From Novosphingobium beihaiense (GTDB lineage: Bacteria > Pseudomonadota > Alphaproteobacteria > Sphingomonadales > Sphingomonadaceae): a stretch of DNA of 63,305 bases. This document shows positions 54,401-62,243 of this stretch, in pieces. Location of the stretch: the NCBI RefSeq assembly GCF_022832375.1, contig NZ_JALHLG010000023.1, positions 1-63,305 on the forward strand, given 5' to 3'. Both the position numbers and the translations under genes were made by a program. The stretch's first letter is position 1. Each line of letters begins with the position of its first letter. The notes beneath the pieces were generated by a model that was not told where the DNA came from, made no database searches, and worked only from the letters and a program-made list of their open reading frames with translations.

Positions 54401-54823
54401 ACGCAGCCTCCACTATCCGATGGTGAGCGACTTCATCTGGTCGAATTGGTAGCAACTCATGATATTGGAGAGGTTTACATCGGCGACTACACGCCGAAGG
54501 ATGGAGCAAAGAAGGAGAAGGAAGCCGAAGCGGTTTCTCGGATCTCGAGCTTATCAGTCTACGGAGGACTGTCAGTCCTGAAAAAATTTGAAGGGTGGTT
54601 TGAGGAATTCGAGAGTGGGGCGTCTCGAGTCGCCGTGATCGCCAAAGACATCGACAAACTTGATGCGATGTTGCAGGCTTGGAAGTACCGGGACCGCTTC
54701 TCGAATGACGACGACCGGCAAGAGTTTTTAAACTATCACGTAGAGCGTATGAAAACGCCTGAATTGAGGTCATTGGCTGAAGCCATTATGATCCGCGCAG
54801 AAGAGGTGCGAATGTTGGCGTGA
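51470..54823 (+). CDS. Nucleosidase-STAND NTPase-HD hydrolase fusion, probable defence protein
   Basis: A 1117-residue protein with three modules. Residues ~8-287 form a nucleoside phosphorylase/nucleosidase domain: VMLVVALAEEAEAF, the phosphate or ribose site IGISGRAG, IAIDMESGLVSDALL and the catalytic Asp of FALRAISDPGD, as in MTA/SAH nucleosidase. Residues ~360-560 are a P-loop NTPase with Walker A GHGGCGKS (368-375) and Walker B IFVLLDE (433-439), of STAND/NACHT type. Residues ~955-1075 are an HD_3 phosphohydrolase: ESVGAH, THDIGEVYIGDYTP and AKDIDKLDAML. The middle (560-950) is helical and probably the sensor. An ATG at 51470 follows GGGGGCGG; a longer start at 51401 adds no homology. 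It lies alone in the island. Confidence 0.85.
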   Translation: MNRAASIDVMLVVALAEEAEAFYDVDLIKLEAPKKLETFSYSEFTFYDANGVKRTGIAVMVGAVGDRAREAAVLFAKNFSPKFVFSIGISGRAGNDAKVGDVVVPSMINVFDHRAAIEDEGVDDYRLVPGGNWLHSDRALLSLMRGKSFADQAAFPSLEKMSRSVNAELSPDERSSVSDWIEEGILARKPQVKEGPFAVGTVVNKSRNFHEHVLAGTNRNYIAIDMESGLVSDALLALEDRPRFFALRAISDPGDKRKKSFDAIQSGLIRKWAMHNVLLALVALIERSPLFDDTRAVPPLRPAQINRHYQTDYPGQQIGIQPNEDQLNARFANLRRGTRSDTWEAATYSDFIERATSSKKGTRFLVLGHGGCGKSAFLMSARRSLQERCKNATCIFLSMKALKTIVEKRQVQNSLKSAIDEDFGLDWSDSEKIFVLLDELYGDDSERSILRALESIFAGQDVTWIFAFGVDHFDLIRITDPDKKSPYVYDYSFAAEWELKSTQLHDKDEARHIVHGIAGSSPGIADIDTKTAQVLTTVENLGFRYINHFVISLVMHNETKKAFRELRTSTEFILAAIRNLVMDADPDALGASGDNAPELTFEDVCVEALRAHIRELHATSLTTERACIRRFYEENFRHYPRLVQSALVAKAITHLLQLSGRGSDPFSQYEIDSDTFFGLIFADNVNASVKDILLDQDVEEGVMKAAKTLFNAYEDNALPFALYLAGRAQSNKGKAIASEILSEAVGIGTLERFPSQERGFSDISSIDQSEKYGRLGRRTLFISLAMSGDAKATDDYIENVLHDRVEDLLNQYFHMEYYGDHPSTGFSVELALEERQVGWSRTRRALLRKISAMLSRKQALQYDRIAVLTYFTIVRTRHERGELPDPIKTECLSLLREIKESPISLGAVLTSFLRMMEHVLQSERFATIDAILDLYSLKDMPRAGWAERGFGDPEDMMESVGAHLYGTVLLALIVGEATQPPLSDGERLHLVELVATHDIGEVYIGDYTPKDGAKKEKEAEAVSRISSLSVYGGLSVLKKFEGWFEEFESGASRVAVIAKDIDKLDAMLQAWKYRDRFSNDDDRQEFLNYHVERMKTPELRSLAEAIMIRAEEVRMLA

Positions 54824-55201
54824 GGGGGATAAGTTGATTCCCGACGATTGGCCAACTCGATAGGCCAGTAGAATCGATGTGCCTGGAGACGTTGGGGATA
54901 TGACCGCTTTTGGAACTACAGATTTCCGACGTTAATGTCCGACATGGGCGCCTTCCTAACGGTCTGCATCCGAGCGATTGATCGGCAGCTTCGGTCAATG
55001 TGAGACGCTCGCGGTAACTGATCTGAACGACTGGCTTTGGGGCGGTCTCGGGCATCCTGCAATGCGCAGCCAATAGTGACAGTCTCTACAGCGCTCTCGG
55101 CCATAACGATATGGCCAAGGGCGCTGTAGGCAATCATCTGCTTATGGTTACGCGCCACCGACAGATATTGGCCCTCTTGGACCAGTCGCCACATTGCGCG
55201 A
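54824..55201. other. Intergenic region after the fusion gene
   Basis: No supported gene in 378 bp. Minus-strand frames here lack family similarity. A short palindrome, TTGGCCAACTCGATAGGCCAG near 54847, and repeated CAGCGCTCT/GGGCGCTG words (55091-55130) could form stems. Both flanking genes end here, so it is a convergent 3' region. Confidence 0.4.
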
Positions 55202-56251
55202 TCACAGCATGACGAGGTGGGGCTTGCTTGGGGCGCCGGCGAAGTAGGTCCGGGCGTGGATCGTGTAGACCTTGCCCGCCTCGAGACCCGCAGTGATCGC
55301 AGCGTTGACTGGCTTGCCCGAATCGTCCGCAATCCTGAGCATACGGTTCACGCCATCTTCGGCGAGTTCGGATAAGGCAAGCTTGATGTCCGCTTCACCG
55401 ACCGCTTGAATGCGGTAGTCGCGAGTTTCCGTCGGCGTGAAGCTGAAATCTGCCTGATCGCCCGTTGCATCCGAGATCGGCACCAGAGTTCCCTCCGGCA
55501 TGGCCGGTGCCGCGGGGAGTGGCGGATAGAACCGCTGCACGAAGGCGATATCGTTCGCCGAAAGCTCCGTATTCGGCGAGGTGCCCGACTTGTTCCACGG
55601 CGCCGGCGCTTGGATCATCTTGGCCTCGAACGGATAGTGCATGATCGATTTGGGATCCCAACTCGAGCCTTGCACTTCCGATTGCGAGAGGTGGCGAAGG
55701 ATGTTCCAATGGATGGTGTCTTCGCTCCAGTTGTTCGGCGGCCCCTTGAAGGCGGCAAGCACGTTCGCCTCGTTCCAGACGATGCCAGAGAGCGGGCTCT
55801 GGTGCTCGTGCGGCATGCCGATCGCGTGGCCGATCTCGTGCAGCGCGGTGGCATGCCCCCAAGGCGTGGTGAGGTCCCAGCCGAAGTTCATGTTGCGCCC
55901 GCCATGCTGGTACTTGTTGACATCGGTGCCGACGTAGGACCAGCTTCCGTCACCCTGCACGAAACCGATCTTGAGGATGGCGTTCACCTCGTTGGCGACT
56001 TCGGTGAAGGTCAGCCCGATGCCCTGCGCTTTCCATTTCGCGAACGCGGCCTGGACCACTTGCTTCTGGGCTTTCGGCCAGCGATTGGCACCAATGTCCT
56101 TGAAGAAGTAGGTGATGTCAGTGCCGTTGATCCACTTGTTGCCCACCAGCACGATCGCGCTGGTCTGCATGTCGCCAAGGCCGGCAGGCAACGGCTTGGG
56201 TTCCGTCTTCGGCAAGGCGCAATGCATCAAATCGTTGAGCGGTTCCGTCAT
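55202..56251 (-). CDS. Astacin-like zinc metalloprotease
   Basis: A 349-residue M12A-type protease. The zinc site is TALHEIGHAIGMPHEHQSP (HExxHxxGxxHE), and the Met-turn is KSIMHYPF. The region before it (ITYFFKDIGANRWPKAQKQV) matches the astacin fold; a ~100-residue C-terminal domain (VPISDATGDQADFSF onward) resembles a beta-sandwich seen in secreted hydrolases. No signal peptide is visible, so export would need another route. It lies 11 bp after a signal-peptide protein, in one operon, and divergent from a Crp gene beyond it. Confidence 0.85.
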   Translation of the reverse strand: MTEPLNDLMHCALPKTEPKPLPAGLGDMQTSAIVLVGNKWINGTDITYFFKDIGANRWPKAQKQVVQAAFAKWKAQGIGLTFTEVANEVNAILKIGFVQGDGSWSYVGTDVNKYQHGGRNMNFGWDLTTPWGHATALHEIGHAIGMPHEHQSPLSGIVWNEANVLAAFKGPPNNWSEDTIHWNILRHLSQSEVQGSSWDPKSIMHYPFEAKMIQAPAPWNKSGTSPNTELSANDIAFVQRFYPPLPAAPAMPEGTLVPISDATGDQADFSFTPTETRDYRIQAVGEADIKLALSELAEDGVNRMLRIADDSGKPVNAAITAGLEAGKVYTIHARTYFAGAPSKPHLVML

Positions 56252-56262
56252 TGTTCAGCTCC

Positions 56263-57591
56263 CTAGTTGGTGGAGGTCATGTAGGTGCGGTACTTCTCCT
56301 GCGCGTCGTGCAGGTCATTGAGATGCTTGAGTTCAGTCAATTCCGCATCGTGGACGCCCATTACGGTGTTGCCGAAAGAGTCAGCCGCGGAAGCCATCGC
56401 CGTCGCGCCGGATTCGGAGCCGTATGAAAGCTCGTTCGGGGTTCCGAAGCCGTCGAAAACGCCCTTTACCGAGCGCGAGCCGAAGATTCCGCCCGCGCCA
56501 AGAGGCAGTGCGAAGCGTGGGGAAAGCTGGGGCACGACGAAATTGAGCGATCCGCTGGCCGAGCGCGCTCGTGGCGACGGGTCGAAGTCGTCGCCCGCGT
56601 CGAGCCGGGGGCCGACCACAAGGGTCGCGGGGACGGGGCGGAGATAGATGAGTTCGCGTCCTTGCCGGGACTTTTCCTTGTCTGTTGGTGGGTTGTACAC
56701 GCCGGGAGCGGATGCCAGCGCTGATGCGGCATCCGACGAAGCGGCCCACTTGACGAGGAATCCCTTGTCGGCGCCGATGATCGAGGCCGGACGGCTACCT
56801 GCTTCAGTGAACCAGGCATCGTAGCTGGCAATCCGCAGGTTCACTGATCCGCTAGGCTTGCAGTGTTCTTTGCTGGCGCAGGGAGTCAGCGATCCGAACT
56901 GCTTTTCCAATCCATCCGACGATGCGCTGAGCGTGAGCAGTGCATGCACCGCCTCGAGTGCCTTGCGCCGTCGGGCGAGCTGATCGATCGTTGCCGCACC
57001 GGCCCTGCCTGCGGTGATGTCGTCTTCGAGTTTCGTGATATCCTCAATCAGGTTGCGCTGCTGTTCCAGACGCTTGAGCGTCGTGTCATTGCACAGTGAC
57101 GTCTTGATGGGGACTGGGTTCGGGTACTTCTTGTTTTCGTTAACAAATGATGCGCTCAAGGTCGGCATGGGGGCCGGGATCGGCGGCAGTCCCGCGACCA
57201 TCGGTGCCAGAGTGCCCGCCAGTTTGACCACCGAAGTGATGAATTCGCCGGTTCGGTTCGCACTCTTGGCATTGAGCTCCTTGAGCATTCCTTCGGGCGA
57301 GAGCTTCATGTCGAGGGTCCGGTCGACGAAAAGGCCCGCGCTCGCATCGAGTTCGACGGGATCAGCGTAGTCAGGATTGGCGCTTGCCTTGAGCACCCAT
57401 GTCGTCACGACCTCGATCCCTTGCGGATCGCTCGAACAGGTGACGATCCGCTGCTGCACAGTTGCGCTGGCAGTGACTTTCGGCAGATAATAGAAAGTGC
57501 TGATCGGCTTTGCCGCTGCACACGAAGTCCAAGGTGACGTCAGACCAATGATGCCTGCGGTCAGCGCCATGTGTTTCAAGGAATTACGCAT
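56263..57591 (-). CDS. Exported protein of unknown function, operon partner of the protease
   Basis: A 442-residue protein with a signal peptide (MRNSLKHMALTAGIIGLTSP) and a Cys at SCAAAK that could be a lipid attachment site, though the lipobox is imperfect. A coiled coil (TTLKRLEQQRNLIEDITKLE) is in the middle and Ser/Gly-rich stretches near the end. No family was recognised. The start at 57591 has GGAGG five to six bases upstream. The protease gene follows directly. A Crp-type operator sits in its promoter region. Confidence 0.65.
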   Translation of the reverse strand: MRNSLKHMALTAGIIGLTSPWTSCAAAKPISTFYYLPKVTASATVQQRIVTCSSDPQGIEVVTTWVLKASANPDYADPVELDASAGLFVDRTLDMKLSPEGMLKELNAKSANRTGEFITSVVKLAGTLAPMVAGLPPIPAPMPTLSASFVNENKKYPNPVPIKTSLCNDTTLKRLEQQRNLIEDITKLEDDITAGRAGAATIDQLARRRKALEAVHALLTLSASSDGLEKQFGSLTPCASKEHCKPSGSVNLRIASYDAWFTEAGSRPASIIGADKGFLVKWAASSDAASALASAPGVYNPPTDKEKSRQGRELIYLRPVPATLVVGPRLDAGDDFDPSPRARSASGSLNFVVPQLSPRFALPLGAGGIFGSRSVKGVFDGFGTPNELSYGSESGATAMASAADSFGNTVMGVHDAELTELKHLNDLHDAQEKYRTYMTSTN

Positions 57592-57672
57592 CACAACCTC
57601 CATTTGATTTCAGTTCCATCAAAAAGGACTTGATTCGACATCGCCAATCTGGCCCAACTAGATCTGGGTTGA

Positions 57673-57690
57673 GCGTGATGATCGTCACGC
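57673..57690. promoter_or_regulatory. Crp/Fnr-type operator between divergent genes
   Basis: GCGTGA-TGATCG-TCACGC, 6-bp perfect arms with a 6-bp spacer. This is the spacing of Crp sites (TGTGA-N6-TCACA). It lies 82 bp before the minus-strand operon start and 110 bp before the Crp gene start. The regulator encoded next door is the natural binder. Confidence 0.6.
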
Positions 57691-57799
57691 CTGGGCGGTA
57701 TTCGGTGACCGGAACAAATATTTTCAGTGCCCATGCACGAACCAAACAGTATTCTCCGGCACGATGGCAGCGGACACTGAAAGAGCCGGAGTAACTTGA

Positions 57800-58453
57800 A
57801 TGACCGCCGCAGAAGAACTCGCGGTGCTTGCCGCGATATTCGCTTGTTCGGAGGAGATTGCCTCCACCGTTCGGCCGCTGGCGCGGTGGTCACGGCATGG
57901 GCGGGGCTCGGCGCTTGCCAACCAAGGCTATTGCGCCGACCGGTGCTGCGTGTTGGTGAGCGGCACCGCGGAGGTCAAAGTGCTCGGCAGTGAGGGCCAG
58001 TACGTCCGGATCGTGCTGCTGGAACCGGGCGACGTGTTCGGTGCCTATTCGACTGAAGCGACACACAGTGCGGATGTACTGTGCTGTGACGCGGTGGAAC
58101 TGGCGACATTCGATGCCACGCTGCTCCGTAACATAGCTCGCGGCGCGCCGGAGATCGGCAGTGGCCTCGCTGATCGTTTTGCACGCCAATACGGCGCGAT
58201 TCTGCGGCAATTCTCTTCGCGGATCACGCTTTCGGCGAATGGGCGGGTCTATGAGCGCTTGCTGGATCGTGCGAACGGCGCGCGACGGATAGCACCTGCG
58301 CCGGTCATCGCTGCGCTGGCAGTGGAAGCGCAGACGACGCGCGAGACCGCTTCCCGCGCCATCTCGATCCTAGAAAGGCGCGGCATCATCGAACGGACGG
58401 CCGGAGAATGGATCATCGCTGCCCCCCGGCTGATCGAAGACCTTGTCGTGTGA
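57800..58453 (+). CDS. Crp/Fnr-family transcriptional regulator
   Basis: A 217-residue regulator. The N-terminal cyclic-nucleotide-binding fold reads GYCADRCCVLVSGTAEVKVLG and IVLLEPGDVFGAYST; the phosphate-binding cassette of true CRP (RSA) is not clear. The C-terminal HTH is VIAALAVEAQTTRETASRAI, SILERRGIIERTAGEW. Cysteines at YCADRCC and VLCCDAV may matter if it senses redox. It is divergent from the protease operon and convergent with the cyclase-like gene. Confidence 0.85.
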   Translation: MTAAEELAVLAAIFACSEEIASTVRPLARWSRHGRGSALANQGYCADRCCVLVSGTAEVKVLGSEGQYVRIVLLEPGDVFGAYSTEATHSADVLCCDAVELATFDATLLRNIARGAPEIGSGLADRFARQYGAILRQFSSRITLSANGRVYERLLDRANGARRIAPAPVIAALAVEAQTTRETASRAISILERRGIIERTAGEWIIAAPRLIEDLVV

Positions 58454-58510
58454 CCGCGGCGCCCGATGAATTCGCTGAGTTCATCTCATTGAGACGCGGC
58501 GTGGGCCAGT

Positions 58511-59884
58511 TCAGAACACAGCATAACAGGCAAATCGCGCGTCTTCGGTCCGCAGATCGCCCATGGCCTCGATCCGTGTCCTAGGCATGAGCGCCAGAAG
58601 CGCGAACGCGGCATCACGCGTCGCGAGGATTTGACCGGGTTGCGCCGTCCGCGCCAGTGCCGCGGCCCTGGCCATTGAGGCAGCCTCATCACCCAGGCTG
58701 ACCGCGATGCCCGCCCGTCCACCCGTCGCACGGCAATGTTCGAGCGTGGCAGGCGCGGCTGCAGCGGTGAGCCGTTCCCTTTGCCCGGACATGGCACGCA
58801 CGAGACAATAGAGGCGATCCGGGCCGATCGGCAGCGCCATCCCGCCTGCGTCCGTCATCCGCGCGACCGCCACACGGCTGACATCGCCATCCCCCGTGCC
58901 ATCCTCGCAGCCCGACCCGACGTGCAGTTTGCCGGCATGTGAGCGCAGCCGGCGGGCATTGTCAGTCGCGAACCCGGCAGCGACGTCTTCTGCCAGCGCG
59001 ACATCCGCCAGAGTGAGCCCGGACACCGGCAAGAGCTCTGTCACCGAGGATGCGAGCTCCAGCAGGCGCTGAAACCGCGAATCCCATGTACGATCCACCG
59101 CAGTCACCGAACAGGTGCGGAACGTGTCGATGCCACAAGGCAGCACGACATGGAGTTCCGCTTCGCGCTGGATCAACGCCTCCGCGATCCATATGTCCGC
59201 TCCCGCGGCGAGCGCGCCAAACCCGAAGCCCACGTTCTCGCGCATCAGCCAATTGGCGACCGCATCCTGCGCGTCCCGATCCTCTTGCGGTACCGCCATG
59301 ATACCCGAGTAGCTTATCGAACGGGGCGGGCGGATGCGGTCGAGCCACTCCGTTGCAATGCCGAGCTCACCGCAGATCAGCAGGAACTGGCCAAGCGTCG
59401 CGGCATGGTCTTCCCACGCGCGGGGCGCGCGGGCGACGGCGGCGCACAATGCCTCGCGAGCTTGCGCTACCCGGCCAAGCAGAAGCAGTGCCTCGGCCCG
59501 GGTCGCGCCAAGCCAGTACGGGGTCTCCGGCTCGTCTGGATTGGACTCGAGCAAGTCCAGCACGTCCTGAGCGCGAGCCTGCGCTTGGCTTGCCCGGCCG
59601 GAAAAGAGCGCGAGGGCCGCGGCATTGATCAGCGGATAGCTCGCCCGGCGGATTTGGGCAGCGCGATCGTACAGCTCGGCGGATACGTCGAATAGCCGGA
59701 TCCGTTCTTCCCCATGTGCGCGAACCGCCCGGTCCTTGACTAGTCGCGCCCTAAGCGTCAGCGCGCCGGGATCGCCATCTTCTGCGGCAAGGCCGCTGCT
59801 CTCCAGCACGGCCCACGCAAGCTCGAGCGCGCCAGCCCTTGCCAGCTGGAGAATATGGGCCTTGTCATTCATTCTCGGAGACAT
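58511..59884 (-). CDS. TRAF-binding/SLOG protein with degenerate cyclase domain
   Basis: A 457-residue protein with three parts. Residues ~15-185 are TPR-like helices of the MAP3K TRAFs-binding type (YPLINAAALALFSGRASQAQ, TPYWLGATRAEALLLLGRVA). Residues ~190-285 have a SLOG/Rossmann look: ISYSGIMAVPQ, then FGFGALAAGADIWIAEALIQ and ELHVVLPCG. The C-terminal ~150 residues resemble a worn class III nucleotide cyclase (GGRAGIAVSLGDEAASMARA, then AQPGQILATRDAAF) without visible catalytic Asp pair. The start at 59884 has GGAGG nine bases upstream and overlaps a small upstream frame (TGATG). Confidence 0.7.
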   Translation of the reverse strand: MSPRMNDKAHILQLARAGALELAWAVLESSGLAAEDGDPGALTLRARLVKDRAVRAHGEERIRLFDVSAELYDRAAQIRRASYPLINAAALALFSGRASQAQARAQDVLDLLESNPDEPETPYWLGATRAEALLLLGRVAQAREALCAAVARAPRAWEDHAATLGQFLLICGELGIATEWLDRIRPPRSISYSGIMAVPQEDRDAQDAVANWLMRENVGFGFGALAAGADIWIAEALIQREAELHVVLPCGIDTFRTCSVTAVDRTWDSRFQRLLELASSVTELLPVSGLTLADVALAEDVAAGFATDNARRLRSHAGKLHVGSGCEDGTGDGDVSRVAVARMTDAGGMALPIGPDRLYCLVRAMSGQRERLTAAAAPATLEHCRATGGRAGIAVSLGDEAASMARAAALARTAQPGQILATRDAAFALLALMPRTRIEAMGDLRTEDARFACYAVF

Positions 59885-60048
59885 CACGCGCAACCTCCGT
59901 CCGGACCGGCCGCTGTTGTGTGGCAGGCCGGCCCGGCGATTTCATCCGGCGATATCTCAAAGGTGGCGCAATCGCGAACACTAACCCCAGGGCCAACGTC
60001 GATCTCGACGGGGTCAAGCAAGCGAGACGTAAAAGTTGTAGCTCGCAT
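59884..60048 (-). CDS. Possible 54-residue peptide, coupled to the next gene
   Basis: The frame begins MRATTFTSRLLDPVEIDVGP and ends AGPACHTTAAGPDGGCA, with three Cys in the last 30 residues. Its stop shares bases with the next start (TGATG), the mark of translational coupling, and GGGGGCG lies nine bases before its ATG. It overlaps the end of the 221-residue gene by 35 bp. Function unknown; a modified-peptide precursor or small regulator can be imagined. It may be spurious. Confidence 0.35.
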   Translation of the reverse strand: MRATTFTSRLLDPVEIDVGPGVSVRDCATFEISPDEIAGPACHTTAAGPDGGCA

Positions 60049-60679
60049 TAGGATGGACGCCCCCATGCGTAAACGTCAGGTGCGGGAGGGTTTCGGGATC
60101 CACAGGTAGCATCCAGGGGGAAAAGCCCAGGCCGGTGTCTGTGATGTTCAAAGTGAACGGGATCGCCATAACCGGAACATGACCGTCGTCATCTTTCAGT
60201 ATGGCCTTAATCTCTCTAGCCAAAGCCGAATTGCGAAGGACTTCGAGATCGATGGTCAATTTCAGCCACTTGCCACTCGGATCCTGATTCCGGTCGACGA
60301 CGACGAATTTTCTGCCTCCTTTGAAATTGGACGGCAATTCGATGAACTTGTCGTCCACGAAGCTCAATTTCGATTTTGTAGTATCATCAGGTGGCAGCTG
60401 GATGACGATGGTTATCGTTCCTGTCTCAATTCCTAGATCAATATCAAGATTGTCGGACAATGGATCGCTGGTAGGTCGGAGAACCCTCTGAGATTGATCT
60501 GGTTTGGGAAATCCGTACGTACACACCTCGTCGATCCAGCCTTTGATAATCGTCTCCGGATCCCGCCCACCGACGGCTACTTCCCGTTCGAACATGTATC
60601 TGGCTGGCCCGTCTTTAGCCGCGACGATGTAGTGGCGGATCACCTTTGCGATCTCTGTCGTTATTTCCGTCGTTTCCAT
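60014..60679 (-). CDS. Hypothetical protein of the TIR operon
   Basis: A 221-residue acidic protein beginning METTEITTEIAKVIRHYIV. The C-terminal half is rich in beta strands (SGKWLKLTIDLEVLRNSAL; VMAIPFTLNITDTGLGFSPW). No family was recognised. Its GGAGG box lies inside the last codons of the TIR gene, and its ATG follows that stop by one base, so the two are coupled. It probably acts with the TIR protein. Confidence 0.65.
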   Translation of the reverse strand: METTEITTEIAKVIRHYIVAAKDGPARYMFEREVAVGGRDPETIIKGWIDEVCTYGFPKPDQSQRVLRPTSDPLSDNLDIDLGIETGTITIVIQLPPDDTTKSKLSFVDDKFIELPSNFKGGRKFVVVDRNQDPSGKWLKLTIDLEVLRNSALAREIKAILKDDDGHVPVMAIPFTLNITDTGLGFSPWMLPVDPETLPHLTFTHGGVHPNASYNFYVSLA

Positions 60680-60680
60680 G

Positions 60681-62243
60681 TTACCCTCCTTTGATCATCC
60701 TGCGGATTCGATCGCGATATCCGCTCCACGTCGCATTGGCCGGATCACGCCGCACAAGGTCGTCGGCGAGCTGGCCCGCGCGAACGAGGAACGCCTGTTC
60801 CTCCTTCAGGTGCCCGACCTCGCCGAGCCAAGCCGCATGGCGGACGAAGACTTCCATTTGCTGTTCGCGCCAGAGCATGTTCCTCGGATCGCGAGCGACG
60901 AGCGCGCTGCTTGCGGCTAGCGATTGCATTCGGGTGGCATAGGACGCGTCGGCCTGGCCATTCGCAGATTGCGCATCCGCTAACCAAATCAGGTGGAACA
61001 CTAGATCGTAGGCGGCGCCTCCATTTTCCGGGAGCTCCGTCGCCAAGTCGCGGGTCAACGTGACCGCCCGTTCGCAGTCCGCCAGCGTGTCCGCGCCCGG
61101 CAGCCCCCGTCGGACCTCGACCGCGCAGATGTTGCCGTTGACCAGACCGGCCAGCTTGATCCAGGCGGCCTGGCTGCGACCCCACGCGCCGATGCCATCG
61201 AGCATGGTCCGCGTCCGGCGGAAACCTGCCTCCGCCTCGGGACGATGGCCGCGGGAAAGCGCCAGCAGCGCCAGCCGATTCTCGCTGCGGGCATGAGCGA
61301 GCGTGCGCAGCGGGTCCTTCGGATGCTGGCGGAGCAGTGCCGCGGTAGTATCGTAGAGTTCGCGATAGCGCGTTTCGGCGAGGCCCCAATTGCCTGCGTT
61401 TTCCGCGTCCTCGCCCATCGCGCCGAAGATCCGGGCGCGCCGTTCCAGGCTGTCATCGGAAAAATCCTCGGCGGCGCCCTGATCGGTATAGTATGTCATT
61501 GCCCTCCGATTGACGTTTTCCATCACGTCGAGCCGCCCAACTGCCTTGAGCTGGCGGCGCAAGTCGGTGAGCATGAACTCTACTAGGCTCTCGGCCTGAG
61601 CCCGCTGGGCCAGCGCTTCGTTGCGCGACTGGATTGCGACAATGCTCATGGCCGCCGCTGCTACCATGCCAATCAGTGATGCGAGCGTGATGGCGATCAC
61701 GCGGCGCAGGCGGCGTTGTGCATCGCGCTGGATCAGGGCGTCGAGCGGGACTTCGGCGATCCCGGCAACGATTTTGAGCAAGGCCAGCTTGCGCCCATCG
61801 CCTTCCTTGCGTAGATCCGCGGCCAACGGCTCGCGATCCAGAAGCAGTTGCTCAGGCATCACGGCGAGCGGCTCGCCTTCAAGGATCGCAGCCAGCACCG
61901 GCCGGTCGGGGTGAAGCTCGCAGAAGGTCTGAACTTCGCGCGAGACCCAAGGCGAGGCACGTGCCGCGGGCGAGCACAAGACGATCAGGGTCGATGACGT
62001 CTGGAGAGCAGCCCGCACCGATGTCGACAAATCGGATGCTGCGGGCAGATCCTCGCGGTCGCGAAAGATCGGGCCAATCCGCCCCGCCCCGTTCCCCCTA
62101 TCCTGCCGGAGATGCCGTGGGAGGCGGAACCCTTCGAGTCGCCGGTGCAACCGCGTGGCTTCCCGGACGTTGACGTGGCTATAGCTCAGGAACGCCCCGA
62201 AGCGCTGCCCGGCACCTCCGTCTTCACGCAAGCTTGCTCCCAA
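60681..62243 (-). CDS. TIR-domain protein with membrane anchor and helical repeats
   Basis: A 520-residue protein. Residues ~15-124 form a TIR domain: FGAFLSYSHVNVREATRLHR, IFRDREDLPAASDLSTSV, STLIVLCSPAARASPWVSRE (W99 and E103 of the SxxW..E pattern). A membrane helix follows at ~182-202 (VIAITLASLIGMVAAAAMSI), then a helical, TPR-like C-terminal part (GNWGLAETRYRELYDTTAAL). Bacterial TIR domains often cleave NAD+. The start is set at a TTG (62243) with GGGAGG eight bases upstream; an in-frame ATG at 62396 would add 51 residues without similarity. Confidence 0.82.
   Translation of the reverse strand: MGASLREDGGAGQRFGAFLSYSHVNVREATRLHRRLEGFRLPRHLRQDRGNGAGRIGPIFRDREDLPAASDLSTSVRAALQTSSTLIVLCSPAARASPWVSREVQTFCELHPDRPVLAAILEGEPLAVMPEQLLLDREPLAADLRKEGDGRKLALLKIVAGIAEVPLDALIQRDAQRRLRRVIAITLASLIGMVAAAAMSIVAIQSRNEALAQRAQAESLVEFMLTDLRRQLKAVGRLDVMENVNRRAMTYYTDQGAAEDFSDDSLERRARIFGAMGEDAENAGNWGLAETRYRELYDTTAALLRQHPKDPLRTLAHARSENRLALLALSRGHRPEAEAGFRRTRTMLDGIGAWGRSQAAWIKLAGLVNGNICAVEVRRGLPGADTLADCERAVTLTRDLATELPENGGAAYDLVFHLIWLADAQSANGQADASYATRMQSLAASSALVARDPRNMLWREQQMEVFVRHAAWLGEVGHLKEEQAFLVRAGQLADDLVRRDPANATWSGYRDRIRRMIKGG

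Noticed and set aside
54916..55332. Minus-strand frame of 138 codons after the fusion gene
   Set aside because: Overlaps the end of the protease gene, Ser/Arg-rich, no ribosome binding site or family.
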